64,000 nucleotides of DNA from Desnuesiella massiliensis (GCF_001403615.1 NZ_LN879455.1:806001-870000); one strand, 5' to 3'. Positions 41,838 to 51,384 are shown, counted from the first letter of the stretch. Numbers and translations are program-made. Notes: generated by a model from the letters alone, not told the origin.

Positions 41838-42800
41838 ATGAAGCAATATATAGTTAGAAGACTTTTGCAAATGGTACCCGTTTTGATAGGAGTATCGATA
41901 TTGCTATTTACTGTTTTTGCTATGGCTCCAGGAGATGCTATAGATAGCATGGGGCTTGAAAGAGTTTCAGCAGAGAGAAAAGCTGAATTAAGAAGAATGT
42001 ATGGATTAGAAGGACCTATACACATAAGGTACATAAATTGGGTTAAAAAAGCCGTTCAATTTGATTTTGGAAATTCTATAAAACACGCTCAACCAGTTTC
42101 ACAAGTTATAAATTCCTTTGTATGGAATTCCTTTATGTTATCTTTAACATCATTTATACTTAGTGTATTGATAGCGGTACCCATTGGAGTTATGTCGGCT
42201 ACTAAGCAGTACTCCGGATTTGATAAATTTTTTACCGTATTTGCTCTTTTAGGAATTTCAGTACCTTCCTTTTTCTTTGGAATGGTATTAATTAAAATTT
42301 TTGCAGTAGATTTGAAATTATTTCCTGTATCAGGTATGATTACTTCAGGAGTTAAGTATACAGGCTTTGCACATGTGTTAGATGTTTTGAAGCATATGTT
42401 TTTACCTTTGATAGTATTGACATTAAGTAGTGTTGCATCATTAATGAGATATACAAGAACTAGTATGTTAGAGGTTATAAGACAGGACTATATAAGGACT
42501 GCTAGATCCAAGGGATTAAAAGAAAAGGTGGTTATATATAAACATGCCTTAAGAAATGGTCTTATACCTGTTATAACTATATTAGGGATGCACTTACCAG
42601 CCTTATTTGGAGGAGCTATAATCACAGAACAAATATTCGTATGGCCAGGTATAGGTAAAGTGGCTTTAGAGGCTATTCAGGCAAGAGATTATCCTCTGCT
42701 AATGGGATTTGAAATGCTCCTTGCGATTTTAACATTGCTTGGAAATTTAATAGCGGACATTACGTATTCATTTGTAGATCCAAGGATTAGGTTAAAATAG
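41838..42800 (+). CDS. oppB: Oligopeptide ABC transporter permease OppB
   Basis: A 320-residue inner-membrane permease with six helices. The ATG at 41838 follows GGGGGA by about six bases; the ATG at 41820 precedes that site. It begins with the typical MKQYIVRRLLQMVPVLIGVS. The cytoplasmic EAA loop that contacts the ATPases is RQDYIRTARSKGLKEKVVIY. Near the C-terminus lies ADITYSFVDPRIRLK. Position and loop sequence assign it to the OppB/DppB/AppB group. Confidence 0.95.
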   Translation: MKQYIVRRLLQMVPVLIGVSILLFTVFAMAPGDAIDSMGLERVSAERKAELRRMYGLEGPIHIRYINWVKKAVQFDFGNSIKHAQPVSQVINSFVWNSFMLSLTSFILSVLIAVPIGVMSATKQYSGFDKFFTVFALLGISVPSFFFGMVLIKIFAVDLKLFPVSGMITSGVKYTGFAHVLDVLKHMFLPLIVLTLSSVASLMRYTRTSMLEVIRQDYIRTARSKGLKEKVVIYKHALRNGLIPVITILGMHLPALFGGAIITEQIFVWPGIGKVALEAIQARDYPLLMGFEMLLAILTLLGNLIADITYSFVDPRIRLK

Positions 42801-42812
42801 GAGGGTAAGAAT

Positions 42813-43730
42813 ATGGCGGAAGTTAAAGTCAACGTTCAACAGAATGATAAAAAGGAAAAGATAGAGACACCTCTTAAAATAATTTGGAAAAGATTAAAAA
42901 AGAATAAATTAGCTGTTGGTGGGTTAATTTTATTATTATCAATAATTTTAGTTTGTATAATAGGACCCTTTTTAACAGGGTATACCAATGCTGATATGGA
43001 TTATGTAAATGCTAATATGCCGCCTTCAGCAAAGAACTTTTTAGGTACGGATTTGCTAGGAAGGGACGTACTAACTAGAGTATTATTAGCAGGCAGGATA
43101 TCCATATTTGTAGGAGTTGCTGCAGTTTTAATACAGGTAATAGTAGGGACTACTCTAGGTGTAATGGCAGGATATTATGGTGGAATTGTAGATTCAATCA
43201 TAATGAGAATAGTAGACGTATTTATGAGTATACCAAGTCTTCCTCTATTAATAATATTTGCAGCAGTGCTATCGGACATGAAATTTCCTCCACAATATAG
43301 AATATTTGTGGTTATGTTTGTAATAGGTTTGTTAAGCTGGCCAGGGCTCTGTCGTATGATAAGAGGGCAAGTATTGGCTTTACGGGAACAAGAATTTATG
43401 CAAGCAGCAGAAGCTCTGGGATTAACCGATAAAAGAAAGATGTTTAAACATCTTTTACCAAACACTGTCCCAATTATAATAGTATCTGCTACTCTAAGTC
43501 TAGGAGGAACAATACTTTCAGAATCTACTTTGAGCTTCTTAGGGCTAGGCGTTATGCCACCAACACCATCTTGGGGGAATATGATACAATCTGTTTATGA
43601 TTTGTATAATATTCAATATAGGCCATGGTTATGGATGCCACCAGGAATACTTATATTCTTAACGGTTATGTCTATAAATTTATTTGGTGATGGATTGAGA
43701 GATGCAATAGATCCTAAGTTAAAGAAGTAA
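42813..43730 (+). CDS. oppC: Oligopeptide ABC transporter permease OppC
   Basis: A 305-residue partner permease. A cytoplasmic N-terminus (LKIIWKRLKKNKLAVGGLIL) is followed by six helices, FLGTDLLGRDVLTRVLLAGR, and the EAA loop EQEFMQAAEALGLTDKRKMF. The C-terminus is NLFGDGLRDAIDPKLKK. It starts 12 bases after oppB with AGGAGGG. With OppB it forms the peptide channel. Confidence 0.95.
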   Translation: MAEVKVNVQQNDKKEKIETPLKIIWKRLKKNKLAVGGLILLLSIILVCIIGPFLTGYTNADMDYVNANMPPSAKNFLGTDLLGRDVLTRVLLAGRISIFVGVAAVLIQVIVGTTLGVMAGYYGGIVDSIIMRIVDVFMSIPSLPLLIIFAAVLSDMKFPPQYRIFVVMFVIGLLSWPGLCRMIRGQVLALREQEFMQAAEALGLTDKRKMFKHLLPNTVPIIIVSATLSLGGTILSESTLSFLGLGVMPPTPSWGNMIQSVYDLYNIQYRPWLWMPPGILIFLTVMSINLFGDGLRDAIDPKLKK

Positions 43731-43745
43731 GAAGGAGGTACTGTT

Positions 43746-44723
43746 ATGGCAAAGGACTTAGTTGAATTTAGAAATCTAAAGACTTACTTCTATACTGAAG
43801 ATGGAATAGTTAAAGCAGTAAATGATGTAAGTTTTAAAATAAAAGAAGGACAAACAGTAGGGGTGGTTGGAGAATCAGGTTGCGGAAAATCTGTTACTTC
43901 AATGTCTCTTATGAGACTTATTCCAAATCCGCCAGGAAAAATAGTAGATGGAGATATTTTATTCGAAGGAAAAAGCGTAATATCTCTAACAGAAGATGAG
44001 ATGAGAGAGATAAGAGGTAATAAGATATCTGTTATTTTTCAAGAGCCTATGACCTCATTAAACCCTGTATTTACTGTTGGAAGCCAAATATCTGAAGCGG
44101 TTATTCTTCATCAAAAGTTAAGTAAAGAGGAAGCAAGAAAAAAAGCTATAGAGATGCTTAAATTAGTGGGAATTCCGAGAGCGGAAGAAATAGTAGATGC
44201 TTTTCCCCATGAATTAAGTGGAGGTATGAGACAAAGAGTAATGATAGCTATGGCTCTTTCTTGTAATCCAAAACTCTTAATCGCAGATGAACCTACTACT
44301 GCTCTTGACGTTACAATACAAGCTCAAATACTAGATTTAATGAGAAATATTAAAGATAAATTAAATACATCTATAATGCTTATAACTCATGATTTAGGAG
44401 TTATAGCAGAGATGGCTGATTATGTGGTGGTTATGTATGCAGGGAAGGTTGTAGAAGAAGCTCCTGTAGAAGAATTATTTGAAAATCCTATGCATCCATA
44501 TACCATAGGGTTATTAAAATCTAAACCTGGTATGAATACCAAAGATAAGAGATTGTATTCAATACCTGGTCAAGTACCCAATCCAATAGGTATGCCTGAT
44601 AATTGTTACTTCTGTGAAAGATGCGAAAAATCTATAGAAATATGCAAAAAGAATATACCAGAGTTAAAAGAAATTAAGCCAGGACATAAAGTTGCATGTT
44701 GGCTTTATGAGGAGGGAAAATAG
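43746..44723 (+). CDS. oppD: Oligopeptide ABC transporter ATPase OppD
   Basis: A 325-residue ATP-binding subunit. Walker A VGESGCGKSVTSMSLMRLI (near 37), signature ELSGGMRQRVMIAMAL, Walker B KLLIADEPTTALDVTIQ and the H loop LITHDLGVIAEM. The C-terminal oligopeptide-type extension has four Cys, CYFCERCEKSIEICKK, which in this family bind an iron-sulfur cluster or metal. AAGGAGG precedes the ATG, and oppF follows without a gap. Confidence 0.95.
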   Translation: MAKDLVEFRNLKTYFYTEDGIVKAVNDVSFKIKEGQTVGVVGESGCGKSVTSMSLMRLIPNPPGKIVDGDILFEGKSVISLTEDEMREIRGNKISVIFQEPMTSLNPVFTVGSQISEAVILHQKLSKEEARKKAIEMLKLVGIPRAEEIVDAFPHELSGGMRQRVMIAMALSCNPKLLIADEPTTALDVTIQAQILDLMRNIKDKLNTSIMLITHDLGVIAEMADYVVVMYAGKVVEEAPVEELFENPMHPYTIGLLKSKPGMNTKDKRLYSIPGQVPNPIGMPDNCYFCERCEKSIEICKKNIPELKEIKPGHKVACWLYEEGK

Positions 44724-45692
44724 ATGTCAGAAGCAATTTTAAAAGTAGAGAATCTTAAAAAGTACTTTCCCATAAAGGCAGGAGTATTACAGAAAACCGT
44801 TGGACATGTAAAGGCTGTGGATGATGTATCCTTCGAAATAAAGAAAGGTGAGACCTTAGGCTTGGTTGGCGAATCTGGTTGTGGTAAGAGTACCACAGGT
44901 AGAACTATACTTAGGCTATTAGAGAAAACTGAAGGAAAAGTAATATACAAAGGTAAAGATTTGCACACATTAAAAAAAGAAGAGCTTAGAAAGCTTAGAC
45001 CTGAAATGCAAATCATATTTCAAGATCCCTATAGTTCTCTAAATCCTAGAATGACTATAGGAGAAATTATAGGTGAAGCCTTGCTTCAACATGGATTAGC
45101 TACTAAAGAGAACTATAGTGATAAGGTTATTGAAGTAATGAAGATATGTGGGCTTGCATCTTATCATATAAGAAGATATCCTCATGAATTTTCAGGAGGG
45201 CAAAGACAAAGAATTGGTATAGCTAGAGCACTTGTATTAAATCCTGAGTTTATAGTAGCTGATGAACCAGTTTCTGCTCTAGATGTTTCTATACAATCAC
45301 AAATTATAAACTTGTTAATGGAATCACAGGAGAAGTTTGGTTTTTCATATTTGTTTATATCTCATGATTTAAGCGTTGTAAGACACATATCCCATAGAGT
45401 TGGAGTAATGTACTTAGGATCCCTTATAGAGTTAGCACCTAAGAATGAATTATATGATAATCCTTTGCATCCATACACTAAGGCGCTACTTTCAGCGGTT
45501 CCTTTACCAGACCCAAAATTAAAGAGGAATAGAATAATATTAAAAGGGGATATACCAAGTCCGGCAAATCCTCCTTCTGGATGTAAGTTCCATACTAGGT
45601 GTCCTTATGCTATGGAGATTTGTTCTAAAGATATACCTGTATATAAAAATGTAGGAAATGAACATTTTGTGGCTTGTCATTTAGTTAAGTGA
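44724..45692 (+). CDS. oppF: Oligopeptide ABC transporter ATPase OppF
   Basis: A 322-residue second ATP-binding subunit. Walker A VGESGCGKSTTGRTILRLL, signature EFSGGQRQRIGIARALVL, Walker B EFIVADEPVSALDVSIQ and the H loop FISHDLSVVRHI. The C-terminal Cys motif is GCKFHTRCPYAMEICSKD. It begins immediately after the oppD stop codon, so it is translationally coupled. A strong terminator follows. Confidence 0.95.
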   Translation: MSEAILKVENLKKYFPIKAGVLQKTVGHVKAVDDVSFEIKKGETLGLVGESGCGKSTTGRTILRLLEKTEGKVIYKGKDLHTLKKEELRKLRPEMQIIFQDPYSSLNPRMTIGEIIGEALLQHGLATKENYSDKVIEVMKICGLASYHIRRYPHEFSGGQRQRIGIARALVLNPEFIVADEPVSALDVSIQSQIINLLMESQEKFGFSYLFISHDLSVVRHISHRVGVMYLGSLIELAPKNELYDNPLHPYTKALLSAVPLPDPKLKRNRIILKGDIPSPANPPSGCKFHTRCPYAMEICSKDIPVYKNVGNEHFVACHLVK

Positions 45693-45707
45693 TTATAAAA
45701 TGATAAG

Positions 45708-45741
45708 AAGCACCTGAATTAAAATATTCAGGTGCTTTTAT
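45708..45741 (+). terminator. Terminator of the opp operon
   Basis: AAGCACCTGAAT and ATTCAGGTGCTT form a perfect 12-bp stem with a six-base loop, followed by TTATA. Confidence 0.88.
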
Positions 45742-45805
45742 AGTCATGTGTAATTTTATATGTTAAAATATTTATTATATTAAATCTTCTCTAGGAGGAT
45801 AAAAA

Positions 45806-46054
45806 ATGTTTTTTAATAAGAAAAATAATGATTTAGAAAATTTAAGATTTAGATATGATGATGAATTAGAGGATAAGGAAAAAATAGAACTTAAACACAA
45901 TAAAAGTAAAAGTAGTAAAGAAAAAATTCCTTTTAAAGATATATTTGCTATGATAATCGCTCAGTATGCTATAATGATTCCGATTATGTTAGGGGCCTGT
46001 GTAGTATTTGGATTGCTTTTATTTATTATTGTAAAAGTATTGATGAGAGGATAA
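45806..46054 (+). CDS. Small single-span membrane protein
   Basis: An 82-residue protein with a charged N-terminal half (Asp/Glu then Lys-rich, about 1-48) and one strong hydrophobic segment (about 50-78, IAQYAIMIPIMLGACVVFGL). AGGAGG precedes the ATG. It stands alone between the opp terminator and pgi. I do not recognise the family. Confidence 0.6.
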   Translation: MFFNKKNNDLENLRFRYDDELEDKEKIELKHNKSKSSKEKIPFKDIFAMIIAQYAIMIPIMLGACVVFGLLLFIIVKVLMRG

Positions 46055-46201
46055 ATTATATTACCCTACAAAATTGTAGATATATTTTTAGGTATATGAC
46101 AAATTATATATAATACCTTGATTTATTAATTTACATAGAATAAAATTTCATTTAGTAGAAAAATTATAATAGTAGGAATATTAGTTAATGGAGGTATAGA
46201 A

Positions 46202-47560
46202 ATGGAAAGAAAAATAACACTAGATTTAAGCAAGGTATCAGCTTATGTATCACAGCATGAAATAGAGTATATGCAGCCTATGGTTTCTGCTGCTCATGAA
46301 ATGCTACATAGTAAAACTGGAGCCGGAAATGATTTTTTAGGATGGGTTAACCTGCCAGTTAATTATGATAAAGAGGAATTTGCTAGAATAGAAAAAGCAG
46401 CAGAAAAAATAAAAGCTGATTCTGATGCTCTGATAGTTATAGGCATTGGGGGTTCCTATTTAGGTGCTAGAGCAGCTATAGAGATGTTAAACCATAATTT
46501 CTACAATGTTTTATCTAAAGAAAGCAGAAAAACTCCAGCAGTATTCTATGTTGGAAATAATATAAGCTCAACCTATATGTCCGATTTATTAGAAGCTATA
46601 GAAGGCATGGACATTTCCGTAAATGTTATATCTAAATCAGGCACCACTACAGAGCCAGCTATAGCCTTTAGAATTTTTAAAGATTATATGGAAAAGAAAT
46701 ATGGGAAAGAGGGAGCTAAGGAAAGGATCTATGCTACTACAGATAAATCAAAGGGAGCTTTAAAATCCTTAGCAGATAGTGAAGGTTATGAAACCTTTGT
46801 GATTCCAGATGATGTTGGAGGCAGATTCTCAGTACTAACCGCGGTGGGCTTGCTTCCTATAGCTGTATCAGGAGTAAATATAGAAGAGATGATGCAGGGA
46901 GCAGCAGCAGCTAGAGAAAAGTTCATGATTTCAGAATTAGAAGATAATGATTGCTATAAATATGCTGTGGTTAGAAATGCTTTATATAGAAAGGGTAAAA
47001 CTACAGAAATAATGGTTAATTATGAGCCTTGTTTACATTATTTTGGAGAATGGTGGAAGCAATTATATGGAGAAAGTGAAGGTAAAGATGGTAAAGGTAT
47101 ATTCCCAGCAGCAGTAGACTTTTCTACAGATCTTCACTCCATGGGACAATATATTCAAGAGGGAATGAGAAACATATTTGAAACAGTAATTAATGTTGAT
47201 AAGGCAAGAAAAGAAATAGTACTGAAGGAAAGTGAAGAAAATGTAGATGGATTAAACTTCCTTGCAGGAAAAACCATGGATTTTGTTAATAAAAAAGCCT
47301 TTCAAGGAACTGTATTAGCTCATAATGATGGAATGGTTCCAAACATTATTTTAAATATACCAGAATTAACAGCTTATTACTTTGGTTATATGGTTTACTT
47401 CTTTGAAAAAGCTTGTGGAATTAGTGGTTACTTGTTAGGAGTAAATCCCTTTGATCAACCTGGAGTGGAAGCATATAAAAAGAATATGTTTGCACTACTT
47501 GGAAAACCAGGCTTTGAAAAGTTAAAAGCTGAATTAGAAAGCAAATTTAATAATCAATAG
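46202..47560 (+). CDS. pgi: Glucose-6-phosphate isomerase
   Basis: A 452-residue short bacterial form of phosphoglucose isomerase. The sugar-phosphate loops are VIGIGGSYLGARAAIEML and VISKSGTTTEPAIAFRI. The catalytic Glu region is SMGQYIQEGMRNIFETV. The C-terminal Lys lies in FDQPGVEAYKKNMFALLG. GGAGG precedes the ATG. The next gene begins one base after its stop. Confidence 0.97.
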   Translation: MERKITLDLSKVSAYVSQHEIEYMQPMVSAAHEMLHSKTGAGNDFLGWVNLPVNYDKEEFARIEKAAEKIKADSDALIVIGIGGSYLGARAAIEMLNHNFYNVLSKESRKTPAVFYVGNNISSTYMSDLLEAIEGMDISVNVISKSGTTTEPAIAFRIFKDYMEKKYGKEGAKERIYATTDKSKGALKSLADSEGYETFVIPDDVGGRFSVLTAVGLLPIAVSGVNIEEMMQGAAAAREKFMISELEDNDCYKYAVVRNALYRKGKTTEIMVNYEPCLHYFGEWWKQLYGESEGKDGKGIFPAAVDFSTDLHSMGQYIQEGMRNIFETVINVDKARKEIVLKESEENVDGLNFLAGKTMDFVNKKAFQGTVLAHNDGMVPNIILNIPELTAYYFGYMVYFFEKACGISGYLLGVNPFDQPGVEAYKKNMFALLGKPGFEKLKAELESKFNNQ

Positions 47561-47561
47561 T

Positions 47562-47999
47562 ATGAGAATATTAGTAGATGCAGATGCATGCCCTTCGCGT
47601 AATATAATTGAAGACTTATCTAAGGAATATGGCATTGAACTTCATATGTATTGTGACTTTAATCATGTTATTAGAAGTGATTATGGAGAAGTACATATAG
47701 TAGAAAGTGGATATCAAAGTGTGGATATGGTGCTTTTTAATAGTTGCAAGGAAAGCGATATTGTAGTAACCGGTGACTTTGGAGTAGCAGCTATGGTTTT
47801 GGGAAAAAAAGCCTATGCCATAAGTCCTAAAGGATATATTTTTAGCGATAATAATATTGATAAGTTATTATTTGAAAGACATATATCTCAGAAAGTAAGG
47901 AAGGGCGGAGGAAAAACCACCAATCCTAAAAAAAGAACTTTAGAAGATGATAATAGATTACAAGAAGGCTTGCTTAAATTAATAAAAAGATTATTATAA
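47562..47999 (+). CDS. YaiI/YqxD family protein (DUF188, UPF0178)
   Basis: A 145-residue protein with a PIN-like fold. Conserved segments: ILVDADACPSRNIIEDLS at the N-terminus, DMVLFNSCKESDIVVTGDFG in the middle, and KGGGKTTNPKKRTLEDDNRL near the end. The invariant Asp residues resemble a nuclease metal site, but the function is not established. It begins one base after the pgi stop with no own strong ribosome-binding site, so it is probably translationally coupled. Confidence 0.9.
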   Translation: MRILVDADACPSRNIIEDLSKEYGIELHMYCDFNHVIRSDYGEVHIVESGYQSVDMVLFNSCKESDIVVTGDFGVAAMVLGKKAYAISPKGYIFSDNNIDKLLFERHISQKVRKGGGKTTNPKKRTLEDDNRLQEGLLKLIKRLL

Positions 48000-48166
48000 A
48001 AGGCCCTTTAGCCAAGGTGAGAGCTTTAAGCTTCTCATGTATAGATATACATCTTTAACTATTAACTTATACATGCTCAATAATGGGTTGAAGGCATCAT
48101 TTTGGAACATGTATAAGTTTAGTTTCTATAATGTTTATCTATAAGCTTAAGGACCTTTAAATTTTT
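48000..48166 (+). other. Structured region between convergent genes
   Basis: Outer arms AAAGG-C-CC (about 47998-48005) and GG-A-CCTTT (48151-48158) followed by AAATTTTT enclose two further hairpins: a TGAGAGCTTTAAGCTTCTCA stem near 48018-48037, and AACTTATACATG/CATGTATAAGTT (48064-48075 and 48108-48119). It could be a complex terminator or a structured RNA. The inner hairpin is related to one at 60339-60394. Confidence 0.5.
48064..48119 (+). repeat. 56-base hairpin, copy 1
   Basis: AACTTATACATG and CATGTATAAGTT form a perfect 12-bp stem around a 32-base loop with an inner AATG/CATT pair. The element at 60339-60394 has the same size and outline, with stem bases changed on both sides. Confidence 0.65.
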
Positions 48167-48168
48167 GA

Positions 48169-48354
48169 TTAATCTCCCGGTTTATAACCTTTTATATGGG
48201 GCGCCTCTCTTGGAATTTCAGGAAATATAATTCCTTTATCAAGTTTTTCGATAAAGGGAAAACCATTAACACTTCCTACATATAAATCAGAAGCATTAGG
48301 ATATAAAGGATCTGAGTTATTTTCAATATAATTTTCTAATTTAGTTTTCTTCAT
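48169..48354 (-). CDS. Small hypothetical protein, 61 residues
   Basis: A 61-residue soluble protein rich in Pro, Glu and Lys (NNSDPLYPNASDLYVGSVNG, then FPEIPREAPHIKGY). AAGGAGGTGG precedes the ATG by four bases, so it is very likely translated. No helix, Cys or known motif is seen. It converges on yaiI, and the structured region lies between them. Similar short proteins are found in other clostridia by impression only. Confidence 0.65.
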   Translation of the reverse strand: MKKTKLENYIENNSDPLYPNASDLYVGSVNGFPFIEKLDKGIIFPEIPREAPHIKGYKPGD

Positions 48355-48404
48355 AGTGCCACCTCCTTTATTATTATTCTTTCCTTATTTACACATTTAT
48401 ATAA

Positions 48405-48540
48405 GGCATCTCCAAAAAAATAACTAGTCAGTCTACTCGTCTATTTTGCGTAATACTACGTCCACTATTAATGGAACCTGTGTCCTTGTCTTACGCAAAA
48501 TATACGACCCATCTTTGACTAGTTATTTTTTTACGATGCC
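48405..48540 (+). repeat. MITE-like palindrome, copy A
   Basis: A 136-bp element with ends GGCATC and GATGCC, flanked by TAA on both sides. It folds on itself: AAAAATAACTAGTCA near the left end pairs with TGACTAGTTATTTTT near the right, and TATTTTGCGTAA pairs with TTACGCAAAATA further in. Copy B at 57218-57352 is nearly identical in the opposite orientation. No coding capacity. Confidence 0.88.
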
Positions 48541-48651
48541 TAATCCTACTTCATGAATATATAGAAAATTTAAAATACTCTTGTTGGAATGAAGGCGGAT
48601 ATAGTATAATAAAGATTAAAGGAATTATTTTACAGAGGAGAGAAGATAAAC

Positions 48652-50670
48652 ATGAACGAAGTGCTGATAAAGTTTAGCTTAGAAAGTCCTCAAGAAAAAA
48701 AAGAAGAAATACAAATTTCAATAGTAAATGAAATAAATGAAAAGTTGCTTTATAAATTCATAGTAGGATTGGACGGGGTATGGACTACTTTAAAAGATTT
48801 TACTGAAGAAACTAAGGTGTTATGGGAACCAGAAAAAGACGGGAAATACATAATAATGGTACAAGCTAAAACTGAAAATAGTTCTAGAGCTTTTGACTAT
48901 ATTTCTAGAGCAGACTATATAATAGGAAGTATTGAAGAGAAGCTTATAGCTTTTATTAATATAAGTAAAAATAAAATTACTTTGGGGGATAAATTTAAGG
49001 TTTCTGTAGAAACGACTAAAATTCCATTAATGTTTAAATATTGGATAAAGGGCAAGGACGGATGGGAACTAATAAGGGACTATTCTCCTGAAAACACTGT
49101 TAACCTCACAGCTAATGAGATAGGAGCTCAGGAAATTCTAGTAGAGGTTAAAAACTTGGAGTCACAAAATAATTTTGATGATTTTGGTACTATTAAATTT
49201 AATGTAAATGAGTTTAAGCAGTTAGAAATTATAAATTTTAAGTGCTTATCCAATGAACTTTTGATAGAAGAAGAATTGATCTTCCAAGTAGAGTCTAAAC
49301 ATGAAGACAGCAGAATGGTATTATATAAGTTTGTAAAAATTGACAGTAAGGGAATTACACGGTGTATACAGGATTATTCCACTAAGCGATTGGTGGGATA
49401 TGTAGAAAAAGTACCCGGTGAATATAAATTGCTTTGTTTAGCTAAGGATATGTATTCAAATAAGCCTTTTGATGATAGAGCTGTCATAATATATAAGGTA
49501 GAACCCTATAGACCTATAATAATTAAAAGTTTCACTTCAGATTTAAGCTCTCCTCAGGTAATTGGAAGAACTGTAGCTTTAAAGGTTATTACAGAAGGCG
49601 GAAGAAGACTTTTATATAGATATAAAATTGAAGGGAATTTTGGAGAGGATTCTGGTTACATTAGGAACAGTACTTATAATTGGAAGACAAAGCACTCAGG
49701 CAGTTATAGAATTTCTGCTCTGGTAAAGGATGAAAGTTATGAAGGAGAGTACGAGGTTATAAGCTCTATAGATTATGTGGTGGATGAGGAAAATTATATC
49801 CCAGTAAGAATAAAAGAAATACATTTAAATAAGCATAAAAACTATGTAAAAAATGAGCCAATAACTGTAACTGTAGAATCTGAAGGGGGATTAAGCCTAA
49901 AATATTGTTTTATAGTTTTGAAAAATGGAGCTGAGGTAGAAAGAATTGAATATGGTGATTGTAACTGGGTGAACTTCACTCCAGAGGAAGCTGGGGAATA
50001 TGATTTTGAAGTTAGAGTTAAAGATAAGCTCTCTTCAAAGGAATATGATGTTCATTCGATTTTGCATTTTAAGGTAAGAGAGTATGTTCCCGCCACCATA
50101 GATTATGTGCTTTTGAATTCAAAAGAATATTATATGGTAGGCGATGACATTGGTTTAGAAATTGTTTCTAATAATACCCAAAACACATTGATAAAATATA
50201 TACTCCATATTAATGGACATTTAGCGGAGGAAACAGAGTTTATAGCTAATAAGAAGTATATGTTCAATCCAAAATGTAGCGGTAAATATTCATTGCAGCT
50301 TCTAGCAAAAAGTAAGGATTCCAAGGAAGAGTACGATGATAAAAAAGAGTTAAAGGTATATGTCCATGAATCTTTTCCAGTAACTAATACAAAAATAAAA
50401 TGCGATAAAGCGAGTATTACTATAAATAAACCTGTAACTTTTACGATAAATAGTGAAGGGGGAAAAGATGTATGCTATGAAATATATTTGATGGAGCAAG
50501 GAGAATGGAGAAGAGTACAGGTCTATAGCAAGAAAAATTATTATTCTTTTATTCCTTTTATGAAAGGATATTATAAGTTATTAGCATTAACTAAAAGCAG
50601 CTATAAAAAATGTGAATATGAAGATTATGCAATATTTGAATTTGATATTGAAGAAAAAGATATACATTGA
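48652..50670 (+). CDS. Triple-tyrosine (Y_Y_Y) repeat protein
   Basis: A 672-residue protein with no signal peptide or membrane helix. It is built from about seven beta-sandwich repeats of roughly 95 residues (starting near 1, 96, 190, 285, 378, 476 and 572). Each has a YKF/YRYKIEG-like strand, an aromatic-plus-Asn/Ser segment (RDYSPENTV, QDYSTKR, RNSTYNWK), then P/K-x-x-G-x-Y (KDGKYIIMV, VPGEYKLL, HSGSYRIS, EAGEYDFE, CSGKYSLQ, MKGYYKLL) and a closing V-K-D-S-x-YEYD strand. This matches Y_Y_Y domains. The next gene, 60 bases on, encodes a lytic transglycosylase, a pairing that suggests a carbohydrate or peptidoglycan role. Confidence 0.8.
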   Translation: MNEVLIKFSLESPQEKKEEIQISIVNEINEKLLYKFIVGLDGVWTTLKDFTEETKVLWEPEKDGKYIIMVQAKTENSSRAFDYISRADYIIGSIEEKLIAFINISKNKITLGDKFKVSVETTKIPLMFKYWIKGKDGWELIRDYSPENTVNLTANEIGAQEILVEVKNLESQNNFDDFGTIKFNVNEFKQLEIINFKCLSNELLIEEELIFQVESKHEDSRMVLYKFVKIDSKGITRCIQDYSTKRLVGYVEKVPGEYKLLCLAKDMYSNKPFDDRAVIIYKVEPYRPIIIKSFTSDLSSPQVIGRTVALKVITEGGRRLLYRYKIEGNFGEDSGYIRNSTYNWKTKHSGSYRISALVKDESYEGEYEVISSIDYVVDEENYIPVRIKEIHLNKHKNYVKNEPITVTVESEGGLSLKYCFIVLKNGAEVERIEYGDCNWVNFTPEEAGEYDFEVRVKDKLSSKEYDVHSILHFKVREYVPATIDYVLLNSKEYYMVGDDIGLEIVSNNTQNTLIKYILHINGHLAEETEFIANKKYMFNPKCSGKYSLQLLAKSKDSKEEYDDKKELKVYVHESFPVTNTKIKCDKASITINKPVTFTINSEGGKDVCYEIYLMEQGEWRRVQVYSKKNYYSFIPFMKGYYKLLALTKSSYKKCEYEDYAIFEFDIEEKDIH

Positions 50671-50730
50671 CAAGAGTCTTTATAAAATCTTAAAATGTAT
50701 ATGTACTTTAAATTTTTAGGTGGTGAGCTA

Positions 50731-51384
50731 ATGAAAATAGAAAAGCCGGAGCAATTGCTTCAGGTGCAATTGATGAGTCAAATATTAAAGAAAACTATGG
50801 GAAATTCGCCAGCTTTTGATTTGGTTATGGAAAGTATTTTTAAGGCTATGACAGAGGAAAATAGTAATATAAACCTTATGGGACTAGAAGCGGATTTAAA
50901 TAAACTAGGCTATGGAAAAGGTGAACCTTTAACTAACAATATAAAAAGCTATATACAGGAAGATATAAGCATAAATAATACCACTATAGAGCAAGCTATC
51001 GAAAGAGCATCTAATAAATATGGTGTAGATAAAAATTTAATTAAAGCTCTTATAAAACAAGAATCTGATTTCAATCCTAATGCTAAGTCTTGGGCAGGAG
51101 CTATGGGAATCATGCAATTGATGCCTGAGAATGTTGAAGAAGCAGGAATTAGTAATCCTTATGATATTAATCAAAACATAGATGCCGGAACTAGAGAATT
51201 AAAGGGATATTTAATGAGGTACAAAAACTCAAAGGAGCTGGCTTTAGCAGCTTACAATGCTGGACCAGGCACCTTACAAAAAAGGGGTGTAACTACTAAA
51301 GAGGATATAGATAGGCTTCCTTTTGAGACGAGAAATCATGTGAAAAAAGTTATGGAATATTATCAGAGATACAGTTCTAAATAG
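50731..51384 (+). CDS. Lytic transglycosylase (SLT domain)
   Basis: A 217-residue peptidoglycan lytic transglycosylase. The ATG at 50731 follows AGGTGG by seven bases; an earlier in-frame ATG at 50695 lacks a site. A helical N-terminal region (about 1-100) is followed by the goose-lysozyme-like domain (about 105-215) with catalytic Glu in LIKQESDFNPNAKS, then GAMGIMQLMPENV, ALAAYNAGPGTLQK and a C-terminal ETRNHVKKVMEYY. No signal peptide is seen, like many clostridial relatives. It probably forms an operon with the Y_Y_Y repeat protein. Confidence 0.92.
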   Translation: MKIEKPEQLLQVQLMSQILKKTMGNSPAFDLVMESIFKAMTEENSNINLMGLEADLNKLGYGKGEPLTNNIKSYIQEDISINNTTIEQAIERASNKYGVDKNLIKALIKQESDFNPNAKSWAGAMGIMQLMPENVEEAGISNPYDINQNIDAGTRELKGYLMRYKNSKELALAAYNAGPGTLQKRGVTTKEDIDRLPFETRNHVKKVMEYYQRYSSK

